This document shows positions 1 to 8,342 of a stretch of 64,000 nucleotides of DNA, in pieces. Each line of letters begins with the position of its first letter. The first letter of the stretch is position 1. Position numbers and translations under genes: made by a program. The notes beneath the pieces were generated by a model, which did no database searches, was not told the DNA's origin, and saw only the letters and a list, made by a program, of their open reading frames with translations. The stretch covers positions 124,001 to 188,000 of the forward strand of contig NZ_QWDM01000010.1 in the NCBI RefSeq assembly GCF_003996965.1, given 5' to 3'. Source of the stretch: Flavobacterium cupreum. GTDB lineage: Bacteria; Bacteroidota; Bacteroidia; Flavobacteriales; Flavobacteriaceae.

Positions 1-1420
1 CCACCGTTGGAACAATTGCAGTGGGTTTTATAGGCGGAATTTTCGGATTTGTTTCAATAAATTTATTAATAATCTCCGCTTTTTTCTTTTTCTCTTCTTC
101 AATTGACTCAGTTTCCTGTCTTTCAGCAACAGGTTCAGTTACAGGCTCCGGAGTTTTTTCGGTTTCTTGTACTGCTTCTGTTTTTTCTGCCGGACCTTCT
201 TTTGTTCGGTCAATTGGTTCTGTTCGGGCTAATTGCAGCCATTCCTGAAAAGAATGTTTTTCATTAGCAGAAAAATCCAACGGTTTTCCGATTTCCAGAT
301 TTTCTTCGGCATTTTTTACCGTTTCAGCAATCTCAGTTTCTTTTAAATCTTCAAAAACAACTGTTGTAGCTTCTTTTACAGCATTATAGACTGACTCTTC
401 AATCGGTTCAACACGTACTTCAGGGATTTTTTCTGTTTCCTGCACGGTAATCGGTTCATCAGTACTAATTAGAGTTTCTTCTTCTTTTTCAAAAGTGGAA
501 GCAGGCTGCTCCACGAAAGAATCAATGGTAATCTCTTCCACTATAATTCGCTCTTCTGTAGCACTTGGAGTTTCTTCTTGTACTGAAGCCTGAACAGGCT
601 GTTCAACAAAAGAATCAATGGTGATTTCTTCAATTACAATTGGTTCTTCTGTAACAATTGGAGTTTCTTCCTCCGTAAAAGTAGAAACAGGTTGTTCAAC
701 AACAGAATTAATGGTAATCTCTTCAGTTATAAGCGGTTCTTCAGTAACGATTGGAGTTTCTTCTACAGAAGCGGAAACAGGCTCCACAAAAGAATCGATG
801 GTAACTTCTTTTACTAGTACCGGTTCTTCAACAATACCTGGAGTTTCTTCTTTGACAGCCGGAGTGAAATTTTCTACAAAAGAATCTAAAGTAATTTCTT
901 CGATTGCGATTGTTTTTTCAATTACGACTGGAGCTTCTTCTTTTACGGGAGTCAGAACAGGCTGTTCAACAACAATATCAACCGGTTTTTCTTCCGCTTT
1001 TTTAGGTTCTTCAAAAACTACTGTTGTGGCTTCCCTTATAGATGACAAAATAGATTGTTCAATCGGATCAATTCTTATTTCGGGAACTTTCTGGATTTCC
1101 GGTAAAACGATTTCAATTTCAAAAACCGTAATATTCAAAAGATCTTTGAGTTTCTGATCGTAATATTCATTTTGTATAGAGACAAAGGTCTCAGATGTAA
1201 TAAAGTCAAACAATACAGAACGATCTGTAGTATGTGCTGCAGTAACTTTTAAGGCATAATTATACTTAAAACTATTCTGGTTGTAAAGCCCTTTCAATCG
1301 CAATGCCCTTGCACTTTGAAAATAGGGAAATTCATTCAGAACATTGCCTAATGCTTCCGTTTGCTTTTCAGTAATAGCATCGGGTTTGTTTATTAGGTGT
1401 GTATAATCAGTTACATTCAT
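1..1420 (-). CDS. Glutamate-rich repeat protein, C-terminus cut by window edge
   Basis: The frame is open from the ATG at 1418-1420 to the window edge, so at least 473 residues are encoded and the end is missing. I see no signal peptide. The first ~100 residues look folded (start MNVTDYTHLINKPDA, then a helical stretch with FPYFQSARALRLKGLYNQ). A long acidic linker follows with imperfect repeats around EEITIDSFVEQPV and VPEIRIDPIEQSI. Near the edge a second ordered piece appears (SFQEWLQLAR, then KKAEIINKFIETNPKI). This reads as a cytoplasmic conserved flavobacterial protein of unknown function. It lies 89 bp downstream of lptE on the same strand and is probably cotranscribed with it. Plus-strand open frames across the repeats are antisense artefacts. 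I am confident it is a gene and have no functional assignment. Confidence 0.85.
   Translation of the reverse strand, partial: MNVTDYTHLINKPDAITEKQTEALGNVLNEFPYFQSARALRLKGLYNQNSFKYNYALKVTAAHTTDRSVLFDFITSETFVSIQNEYYDQKLKDLLNITVFEIEIVLPEIQKVPEIRIDPIEQSILSSIREATTVVFEEPKKAEEKPVDIVVEQPVLTPVKEEAPVVIEKTIAIEEITLDSFVENFTPAVKEETPGIVEEPVLVKEVTIDSFVEPVSASVEETPIVTEEPLITEEITINSVVEQPVSTFTEEETPIVTEEPIVIEEITIDSFVEQPVQASVQEETPSATEERIIVEEITIDSFVEQPASTFEKEEETLISTDEPITVQETEKIPEVRVEPIEESVYNAVKEATTVVFEDLKETEIAETVKNAEENLEIGKPLDFSANEKHSFQEWLQLARTEPIDRTKEGPAEKTEAVQETEKTPEPVTEPVAERQETESIEEEKKKKAEIINKFIETNPKIPPIKPTAIVPTV
521..970 (-). repeat. Tandem 87-93 bp coding repeats
   Basis: About five imperfect units start near 521, 614, 707, 794 and 884, spaced 93, 93, 87 and 90 bp. 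All spacings are multiples of three, so each unit adds 29-31 residues of acidic linker (EEITIDSFVE core, then a Thr/Pro/Glu-rich spacer). Copy number is likely to vary between strains. Confidence 0.8.
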
Positions 1421-1509
1421 TTTTGTTTTTTTAATCGTTTATTCCTTTCCTTGTTAAATTGTTCGAAAACCGATCTAACGGTTAACCGATTCAACAGGTC
1501 AATATTTTT

Positions 1510-2028
1510 TTACCATTTAGCTAATGACTCATTAAAAATATCCTGGGTAATTCTGTCGTAAATCTCTTTAATGGCAGCATTCAGGGAAGATCCTACAAGT
1601 TGTTCTGTTCCGGGATAATCTTTGTAGAACTCAAATGTTTTTTCGAAATCATCAGATTCTTTATTCTTATTGGTAAATCTCACATTAATACGGATTGTTA
1701 AACGGTTTTGGGCTGCGCCCACATCACCGCCTGATGTCACCGCAGTTGCTGTCATTGGAGTTGTTCTGTAGTCTACAATTTCTCCTTCATACACCAAATC
1801 CCCGCCATTGCTGACAAGGTTCAAATTAGTCTGATTCTGAATTAAATCCTGCAATGCCAGCGTAAAGTCCCTGTCGATTCCCGGCTCGATCAAATCGGCA
1901 TTGTTCTGGAAAAAGTTAACCTGAAACGTTTTTGCATCAATTTTTCCTGTCCCTGTAAAATTGTAAACAGAACAGCCACTTAACATAAAGAGGCTCATTA
2001 AGGCGAATAAAGAATATATTTTTTTCAT
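1510..2028 (-). CDS. lptE: LPS assembly lipoprotein LptE
   Basis: A 172-aa lipoprotein precursor. The signal peptide starts MKKIYSLFALMSLFML and ends in an LSGC lipobox with Cys19 as the lipidated residue. The mature part has the short beta-rich fold of Bacteroidota LptE, with SVYNFTGTGKIDAKTFQVNF after the lipid anchor. LptE plugs the LptD barrel in the outer membrane and helps deliver lipopolysaccharide to the surface; LptD is not in this window. The gene follows the sigma-54 activator on the same strand after 173 bp that hold an inverted repeat. It precedes the glutamate-rich protein. The assignment rests on size, lipobox, sequence character and the gene order I know from flavobacteria. 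Confidence 0.85.
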   Translation of the reverse strand: MKKIYSLFALMSLFMLSGCSVYNFTGTGKIDAKTFQVNFFQNNADLIEPGIDRDFTLALQDLIQNQTNLNLVSNGGDLVYEGEIVDYRTTPMTATAVTSGGDVGAAQNRLTIRINVRFTNKNKESDDFEKTFEFYKDYPGTEQLVGSSLNAAIKEIYDRITQDIFNESLAKW

Positions 2029-2042
2029 AAGATGTTTGGTGA

Positions 2043-2193
2043 AAATTCCAATTTTTTAAATCCCAAATTCCAATTTTAAGAATTGCGTTGCAATTCTCTG
2101 GTGTTGGACTTAGTTACATTTTTTTTCAAATATACTAATTTGGAATTTTAAGTTTTGCCAGATTGGAATTTGGGATTTATTTTTTGGAATTTA
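2043..2193. repeat. AT-rich inverted repeat between sigma-54 activator gene and lptE
   Basis: Arms at about 2043-2073 and 2163-2193 are near-perfect reverse complements. The right arm contains TTGGAATTTGGGATTT. They enclose ~90 bp with another TTGGAATTT copy. The right arm partly overlies the region of the activator stop codon. A related element lies at 31418-31531, so this looks like a dispersed intergenic palindrome family. It could fold in the transcript between the two genes. Confidence 0.7.
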
Positions 2194-2201
2194 ATTTATT
2201 T

Positions 2202-3461
2202 TTATAAATCAAATTGTTTAATTTTTCGGTACAAAGTTCGTTCTGAGATCCCTAGCTCATCGGCAGCTGCTTTACGTTTTCCTTTGTTTTTTTCTAATGA
2301 TTTTTTGATCATTTCGATTTCTTTTTGCTCCAGGCGTAAAATTTCTTCTTCCTCTATTGTTTCGGCATCCAGATAATTATTATCATCCTGTATGTGATAA
2401 TTGTCTTCGCGGGTCGCGGGGGTCATGACAGCTGTTCTTGGTTCTTCTTCAAAATCTATTTCGCTGTCATTTTCCTGTGAACCGTATATTTTCTGAATCA
2501 GGTTAGGATTGATATCCTGTACTTTTGCAGATCCGTTTTTCATTAATTCCAAAGTGAGTTTTTTCAGGTCATTCAGATCACTTTTCATATCAAAAAGAAC
2601 CTTGTACAAGATGTCTCTTTCGGTGCTGAAATCACTTTCTTTTTTCTTATCGCTAATAACAGATGGCAAACTGCTTCCTTCAGTTGGTAAATAAGATTGT
2701 AAGGTTGCAAGGGAAATATCACGGTTGGTCTCTAAAACCGAAATTTGTTCGGCTACATTTCGCAACTGACGAATGTTACCGTTCCATCTGAATTTTTGCA
2801 GAAGTTGCACTGCATTGTCGTCCAGCCTTAAAGGCGGCATTTTGTATTTGTGTGCAAAATCGGCCACAAACTTGCGGAACAGCAAATGAATGTCTTCATT
2901 TCTTTCGCGTAACGGTGGCAATGTAATTTCTACGGTTGTCAGACGATAGTATAAATCCTCACGGAATTTTCCTTTTTCGATGGCATTGAATAAATTGACA
3001 TTGGTTGCGGCTACGATTCTCACATTTGTTTTCTGAACCTGGGACGAACCTACTTTTATAAATTCTCCGTTTTCAAGAACACGCAGTAAACGTACCTGAG
3101 TGGTTAAAGGCAATTCTCCTACTTCATCCAGGAAAATAGTTCCGCCGTCTGCCACTTCAAAATATCCTTCACGTGTGCTTGTTGCACCGGTAAAAGCTCC
3201 TTTTTCATGACCAAAAAGTTCACTGTCAATTGTTCCTTCCGGAATGGCTCCACAGTTTACGGCAATATATTTACCATGCTTTCGGTGTGAAAGCGAATGA
3301 ATGATTCTCGGAATGTTTTCTTTACCAACACCACTTTCCCCTGTTACCATTACCGAAATATCAGTAGGGGCAACCTGAATGGATTTTTCTATGGCGCGGT
3401 TTAACTTCGGGTCATTCCCGATAATCTCAAAACGTTGTTTTATTGCCTGAACTGTTTCCAT
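2202..3461 (-). CDS. Sigma-54-dependent transcriptional activator without receiver domain
   Basis: A 419-aa AAA+ activator of RpoN-dependent promoters. It has Walker A GESGVGKE at residues 41-48, the sigma-54-contacting GAFTGA loop at 88-93, Walker B GTIFLDE at 107-113 and the usual arginine-rich YYRLTTVEITLPPLRERNED segment. A low-complexity linker of ~100 residues follows. The protein ends in a Fis-type helix-turn-helix at about 392-419 (KRKAAADELGISERTLYRKI). No receiver, GAF or PAS domain precedes the AAA+ core, which starts within ~20 residues of the N-terminus. Control must therefore be by expression level, a partner protein or the linker. It lies upstream of lptE on the same strand. 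Its targets cannot be read from this window. Confidence 0.93.
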   Translation of the reverse strand: METVQAIKQRFEIIGNDPKLNRAIEKSIQVAPTDISVMVTGESGVGKENIPRIIHSLSHRKHGKYIAVNCGAIPEGTIDSELFGHEKGAFTGATSTREGYFEVADGGTIFLDEVGELPLTTQVRLLRVLENGEFIKVGSSQVQKTNVRIVAATNVNLFNAIEKGKFREDLYYRLTTVEITLPPLRERNEDIHLLFRKFVADFAHKYKMPPLRLDDNAVQLLQKFRWNGNIRQLRNVAEQISVLETNRDISLATLQSYLPTEGSSLPSVISDKKKESDFSTERDILYKVLFDMKSDLNDLKKLTLELMKNGSAKVQDINPNLIQKIYGSQENDSEIDFEEEPRTAVMTPATREDNYHIQDDNNYLDAETIEEEEILRLEQKEIEMIKKSLEKNKGKRKAAADELGISERTLYRKIKQFDL

Positions 3462-3475
3462 GTATGTTTTTTATC

Positions 3476-3968
3476 TTTTGCCACAGATTAAATGATTAAC
3501 TCAGATTCTCTAAATTATAAAATATATCTTTTATATTGAAGAGATTTTGTTTGAAAGTTAACTAGTAATCCTAATTCTGAACGCGACAATTTTATATAAT
3601 TTAAAATCTGAGCGATATGTTCGCTTGAAAATTCTTTTATTGCTTTTACCTCTAAAACAATATCTTCATTAATTATGAAGTCGGCATAAAATTTATGAGG
3701 TAAGATTTTACCTTTGTATTCAATTGAATATTCCTTCTCTCTTTCGAAAGGAATATTGTTTTCCTTAAATTCTATTTCTAAAGCATCTTTGTAAATTATT
3801 TCTAATAATCCTGGTCCAAGGTTCTTATGAACTTCCATGCATATTCAAATAATCTTATAAGTCTCTTTTTCTCTGTAATATTGCATAAGCTAACTAATTT
3901 TACCAATTAAATTTAAAATAAGAAAAATAATACAAAAAATCATTTTAATCATTTAATCTGTGGCAAAA
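3476..3968. mobile_element. Inverted-repeat unit enclosing the GxxExxY gene
   Basis: Two perfect 23-bp inverted repeats occupy 3476-3498 and 3946-3968, with core CCACAGATTAAATGATTA in the left arm. Almost nothing lies between them except the GxxExxY gene and AT-rich flanks. The 493-bp unit sits exactly in the gap between miaB and the sigma-54 activator gene. A half copy of the same end (TTTAATCTGTGGCGAAA) occurs at 46611-46627. No transposase is present, so any movement would need help from elsewhere. Calling it mobile is inference. Confidence 0.55.
3515..3838 (-). CDS. GxxExxY family protein, 5' end probably broken by a stop
   Basis: A 107-aa open frame with the family signature GLLEIIY (GxxExxY) near residue 10. 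It is followed by FEREKEYSIEYKGKILPHK and a PD-(D/E)xK-like core (ADFIINEDIVLEVKAIKE). The family is usually described as PDDEXK-like and its role is unknown. The first residues MEVHKNLGPG normally lie ~15-20 residues into the protein. Upstream in the same frame, an ATG at 3884-3886 gives MQYYREKETYKII, then TGA at 3845-3847, then IC and the listed start. A Gly codon (GGA) at the TGA position would restore a continuous family-like N-terminus. Either translation restarts at 3838 or the gene is a recent pseudogene. Confidence 0.7.
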   Translation of the reverse strand: MEVHKNLGPGLLEIIYKDALEIEFKENNIPFEREKEYSIEYKGKILPHKFYADFIINEDIVLEVKAIKEFSSEHIAQILNYIKLSRSELGLLVNFQTKSLQYKRYIL

Positions 3969-3975
3969 AAAAATA

Positions 3976-5421
3976 TTAATTCATGCTGCTCAGCCCAACA
4001 GCTTTTCCTTTTAAGGTTCCTGAAGTACAGCTTTCGATTTTTACATTTACGAAATCTCCAATTTTATAATTTTCCTTTGGAAAAACTACGGTAATACTCT
4101 GGGAATTTCTTCCTGAGAATTCTTCGGTTGATTTTTTAGATACTTTTTCGACTAAAACTTCAACCGTCTGGCCTACAAACTCCTCACTTCTAAACCAGGC
4201 GTGTTTTTGTTGTAAGTCTACGATTTCCTGCAATCTTCTGGCTTTGGTTTCTTCCGGAACATCATCTTCCATTTTTCTTCCGGCCAAAGTTCCCGGGCGT
4301 TCCGAATACGAATACATATAACCGAAATTATATTTTACATATTCCATAAGGCTCATGGTATCCTGGTGATCCTGCTCTGTTTCTGTAGGGAAGCCGGCAA
4401 TCATATCTTGTGAAATCGATGCATTCGGAATAATAGACCTGATTTTATCGATCAGCGTCATGTATTCTTCACGCGTGTGCAGACGATTCATTTCTTTTAA
4501 AATTCGGTCACTACCGGACTGAACAGGCAAGTGGATATGTTTACAGATATTTGGATATTTTGCAATAACATGCAAAATGCTTTCGTGCATATCCTGCGGA
4601 TTAGAAGTCGAAAAACGGATACGCATTTTAGGAAAACCAACAGCAACCATTTCAAGCAGCTGATCAAAATCAACAGCCGTTGCTTTTTGCATGTCCGAAG
4701 CATTGACAAAATCCTTTTTCAGGCCGCCTCCGTACCAAAGGTAACTGTCAACGTTTTGGCCTAATAAGGTAATTTCTTTAAAACCTTTGTCCCATAAATC
4801 CTGAATTTCCTTCATGATACTTTGTGGCTCACGGCTGCGTTCACGACCGCGTGTAAAAGGAACAACGCAGAACGTACACATATTATCACAGCCACGGGTG
4901 ATGGAAACCAAAGCGGTAATTCCGTTGCTCATTAAACGAACAGGCGAAATATCACCGTACGTTTCCTCTTTCGATAAAATTACATTAATGGCGTCACGGC
5001 CTTCTTCCACTTCCGCCAACAGATTAGGCAAGTCTTTGTACGCATCAGGACCTACTACAAGATCAACTATTTTTTCCTCTTCCAGAAACTGACTTTTCAA
5101 ACGTTCGGCCATACAGCCCAAAACGCCCACTTTCATTTTTGGGTTAATGCGTTTTACGGCATTATATTTTTCCAGACGTTTACGAATGGTCTGCTCGGCC
5201 TTGTCACGGATGGAACAGGTATTTACCAGAACCAGATCGGCTTCTTCCAAAACAGAAGTCGTATTGTATCCGCCTTCATATAAAATGGAAGCTACGACTT
5301 CACTATCCGAAAAATTCATCGCACAGCCGTAACTTTCTATAAAAAGCTTTTTAGTATTCTCAGGTTTATTTTCCAAAACAAGATTTTCACCCTGCTTACT
5401 TTCTTCAATAATCTTTTCCAT
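3976..5421 (-). CDS. miaB: tRNA-2-methylthio-N6-dimethylallyladenosine synthase MiaB
   Basis: A 481-aa radical-SAM methylthiotransferase that converts i6A37 to ms2i6A37 in tRNAs reading UNN codons. The N-terminal UPF0004 domain carries the second-cluster cysteines Cys33, Cys69 and Cys103 (ESYGCAMN, VNTCSIRDKA, LGCMAERL). The radical-SAM motif CDNMCTFC covers 178-185. A TRAM domain closes the protein (VGQTVEVLVEKVSKKS through GRNSQSITVVFP). All clusters are intact and the length is normal for the family. The first ~25 residues are a poorly conserved extension. It is divergent from topA across ~400 bp. Confidence 0.97.
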   Translation of the reverse strand: MEKIIEESKQGENLVLENKPENTKKLFIESYGCAMNFSDSEVVASILYEGGYNTTSVLEEADLVLVNTCSIRDKAEQTIRKRLEKYNAVKRINPKMKVGVLGCMAERLKSQFLEEEKIVDLVVGPDAYKDLPNLLAEVEEGRDAINVILSKEETYGDISPVRLMSNGITALVSITRGCDNMCTFCVVPFTRGRERSREPQSIMKEIQDLWDKGFKEITLLGQNVDSYLWYGGGLKKDFVNASDMQKATAVDFDQLLEMVAVGFPKMRIRFSTSNPQDMHESILHVIAKYPNICKHIHLPVQSGSDRILKEMNRLHTREEYMTLIDKIRSIIPNASISQDMIAGFPTETEQDHQDTMSLMEYVKYNFGYMYSYSERPGTLAGRKMEDDVPEETKARRLQEIVDLQQKHAWFRSEEFVGQTVEVLVEKVSKKSTEEFSGRNSQSITVVFPKENYKIGDFVNVKIESCTSGTLKGKAVGLSSMN

Positions 5422-5775
5422 TGCGTAATTTCAAAGTGCAAAGATAACGCAAAACCGATAAAGATGACAAGATGTCAGATAAAGAATTAACAATGTTTTC
5501 AGAAATGTTGATAGATTTTTGAATTCGAATTGTAGTGTCCGGACTTCCGATTTTTAAAGCAGTTTTCTTTTTTACGAACTATTTTTTGGTGCTTATGCAC
5601 TTCTAAAGTAGAGGAGTATTTTGTACTTATACGATTTTAAGTATTAAAAAAAAGCATATTTCCGGGGTGTAAACCTTTAAAAGTTATACCTATATATATA
5701 ATCGATATGTTTACAGATAAATCTGTAATTTTTAGAAACATATTATTAAAATACTTCAAAAATGAACAGAGAAGG

Positions 5776-5804
5776 TTGATATTTAAAAAAAATAGATACT
5801 TTTG
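5776..5804 (+). promoter_or_regulatory. Bacteroidota-type promoter of topA
   Basis: TTG at 5776-5778 is followed after 18 nt by TACTTTTG at 5797-5804, which fits the Bacteroidota -33/-7 consensus. Transcription would start near 5811, 12 nt ahead of the ATG at 5823. That excludes the in-frame TTG at 5802. The rest of 5422-5775 is AT-rich, holds no gene I can support, and should contain the miaB promoter on the other strand. Confidence 0.7.
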
Positions 5805-5822
5805 TTGCAGAAAAATAGAGCA

Positions 5823-8339
5823 ATGGCAAAGAATTTAGTAATAGTGGAATCACCTGCAAAGGCGAAAACGATAGAGAAATTTCTAGGAAGTGATTTTCAG
5901 GTAGAGTCGAGTTACGGACACATAGCCGATTTACCGTCAAAAGAAATAGGAGTAGATGTTGAGAATGGATTTAAACCTAAATATGAAGTTTCTCCGGATA
6001 AAAAAGCCTTGGTAAGTAAACTAAAAACACTATCTAAAAATGCCGAAATGGTTTGGCTGGCAAGTGATGAGGACCGCGAGGGGGAAGCTATTTCATGGCA
6101 CCTGGCGGAAGAATTAAAACTGGATACTAAAAAAACCAAAAGAATTGTTTTTCACGAAATTACTAAAAGTGCCATTCTTAAAGCAATTGAAAATCCAAGA
6201 GAAATCGATTATAATTTAGTAAATGCCCAGCAGGCGCGTCGTGTTTTAGACCGTTTAGTGGGTTATGAATTATCTCCGGTTTTATGGAGAAAAATTAAAG
6301 GCGGTTTGTCTGCCGGTCGTGTGCAGTCTGTTTCCGTTCGTTTAATTGTAGAAAGAGAACGTGAAATTCAGAATTTCAACGCCGTTGCGAGTTATTCGGT
6401 TGTTGCGGAATTTGTTAATGAGGCCGGAAAAGCATTCAAAGCCAAATTGCCTAAAAATTTTAATACGAAAAAAGAAGCCGAAGATTTCTTAAAACAAAAT
6501 ATCGGGTCTATATATAAGGTAGCGGATTTAGAAACCAAACCTACCAAAAAATCTCCAACAGCACCTTTTACTACGTCGACTTTACAACAGGAAGCGGCCA
6601 GAAAATTGTATTTGCCGGTTGGAATCACCATGCAGTTGGCACAGCGTTTATACGAAGCCGGACTTATTACGTATATGAGAACCGATAGTGTAAACCTTTC
6701 CAAAGATGCTATGGATGCTGCAGAAGCTGAAATTATAAAATCATACGGAAAAGAATTTTCAAAACCCCGAACTTTTGCTACTAAAAGTAAAGGAGCGCAA
6801 GAAGCTCACGAGGCCATTCGTCCGACAGATATGTCACGTCACACGGTTAATATTGATCGTGATCAGGCACGTTTGTATGATTTGATCTGGAAAAGAACAC
6901 TGGCTTCTCAGATGAGCGATGCACAACTGGAAAGAACAAACGTAAAAATTGAAGCGAATAATCACGGTGAAATTTTTACTGCTTCCGGAGAGGTTTTACT
7001 TTTTGAAGGTTTCTTAAAAGTATACTTAGAAGGGCATGATGATGACGAGGAAGAGCAGGAAGGTATGCTTCCGGCATTAAAAGTAAATGAAAAATTAGCC
7101 AATAATTATATTACGGCTACAGAAAGATATTCAAGACCACCGGCACGTTACACGGAAGCTTCCCTGGTAAAAAAATTAGAAGAATTAGGAATTGGTCGTC
7201 CGTCTACGTATGCACCAACTATTTCGACGATCATCAACAGAAATTATGTTGAAAAAGGAACTCTTGAAGGTCAGGAACGTAATTATACACAACTTACTTT
7301 GCAAAACAGTAAAGTTGGAGAAAAGCTGTTAAAAGAAAATACAGGTTCGGATAAAGGAAAATTGGTTCCGACAGATATCGGTACTATCGTAACAGACTTC
7401 CTGGTTAAGAATTTCGGAAACATCCTTGATTATAATTTTACGGCGAAAGTAGAGCAGGATTTTGACGAAATTGCAGAAGGAAATATTGACTGGGCCACCA
7501 TGATGAAGGAGTTCTACGATAAATTCCACCCGAATGTAAAGGAAGTAGAAGCAAATGCGGAGCGTGAAAGCGGTGAAAGAATCTTAGGAAAAGATGCTGA
7601 CGGAAGACAGGTTTCTGTTCGTTTGGGAAAATTTGGGCCAATGGCTCAGATTGGAGAAGCAGATGATGAAGATAAAAAATTCGCCAGCTTAATGTCAGAC
7701 CAGAATATTGGCAACATTACGCTTGAAGAAGCTTTGAACTTATTTTTATTACCTAAAAACTTAGGGGAATATAAGGGAGAAGAAGTAGAGGTGAGCAATG
7801 GTCGATATGGCCCTTATGTTCGTCACGGAAGCGTATTTATTTCTTTACCAAAAGGAGAAGATCCTTTAAGTTTGTCTAAAGAAAGAGCACAGGAATTAAT
7901 TGACGAAAAAGCTATTGCTGATGCTCCAATCGCTGTTTACAAAGGCGAAGGTGTTCAGAAAGGTGTGGGACGTTTTGGTCCTTTCATCAAATGGAACGGT
8001 ATTTTTATCAATGTAAGTAAAAAATATAATTTCGATAATTTATCACAACAGGACGTTGAAGAACTGATTGAAGATAAATTGCAGAAAAATATAGATAAAG
8101 TACTCCACAATTGGGAGGACGAAGGAATTTTGGTTGAAAAAGCACGTTGGGGCCGCTCGGTGATTACAAAAGGTAAGATCAAAATTGAATTAAGCAAAGA
8201 TGTTGATGCTACCAAGCTGACACTGGAAGAAGTTCAGGAAATGATCGCCAAAAAAACACCGGCAAAGAAGACACCCGCAAAAAAAGCAACAACAGCTAAA
8301 AAAGCCCCAGCTAAAAAACCAGCTGCTAAAAAGAAATAA
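5823..8339 (+). CDS. topA: DNA topoisomerase I
   Basis: An 838-aa type IA topoisomerase that relaxes negative supercoils. The TOPRIM domain starts at once (KNLVIVESPAKAKTIEKFLG) and has the acidic metal motif DEDREGEA. The catalytic tyrosine lies in GLITYMRTDS. The C-terminal part has FGPMAQIG and GRYGPYVRHG type repeats, and then an alanine/lysine/proline tail (KKTPAKK-type units) that should bind DNA electrostatically. There are no CxxC zinc ribbons, as in many Bacteroidota TopA. I chose ATG 5823 because the upstream in-frame TTG at 5802 lies inside the -7 element. The next gene starts 3 bp after the stop, so the two are cotranscribed. Confidence 0.97.
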   Translation: MAKNLVIVESPAKAKTIEKFLGSDFQVESSYGHIADLPSKEIGVDVENGFKPKYEVSPDKKALVSKLKTLSKNAEMVWLASDEDREGEAISWHLAEELKLDTKKTKRIVFHEITKSAILKAIENPREIDYNLVNAQQARRVLDRLVGYELSPVLWRKIKGGLSAGRVQSVSVRLIVEREREIQNFNAVASYSVVAEFVNEAGKAFKAKLPKNFNTKKEAEDFLKQNIGSIYKVADLETKPTKKSPTAPFTTSTLQQEAARKLYLPVGITMQLAQRLYEAGLITYMRTDSVNLSKDAMDAAEAEIIKSYGKEFSKPRTFATKSKGAQEAHEAIRPTDMSRHTVNIDRDQARLYDLIWKRTLASQMSDAQLERTNVKIEANNHGEIFTASGEVLLFEGFLKVYLEGHDDDEEEQEGMLPALKVNEKLANNYITATERYSRPPARYTEASLVKKLEELGIGRPSTYAPTISTIINRNYVEKGTLEGQERNYTQLTLQNSKVGEKLLKENTGSDKGKLVPTDIGTIVTDFLVKNFGNILDYNFTAKVEQDFDEIAEGNIDWATMMKEFYDKFHPNVKEVEANAERESGERILGKDADGRQVSVRLGKFGPMAQIGEADDEDKKFASLMSDQNIGNITLEEALNLFLLPKNLGEYKGEEVEVSNGRYGPYVRHGSVFISLPKGEDPLSLSKERAQELIDEKAIADAPIAVYKGEGVQKGVGRFGPFIKWNGIFINVSKKYNFDNLSQQDVEELIEDKLQKNIDKVLHNWEDEGILVEKARWGRSVITKGKIKIELSKDVDATKLTLEEVQEMIAKKTPAKKTPAKKATTAKKAPAKKPAAKKK

Positions 8340-8342
8340 AAA

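Noticed and set aside
618..1157. Plus-strand 179-aa Ser/Thr-rich open frame
   Set aside because: Antisense reading of the tandem repeats in the glutamate-rich minus-strand gene; no promoter and repeat-driven composition.
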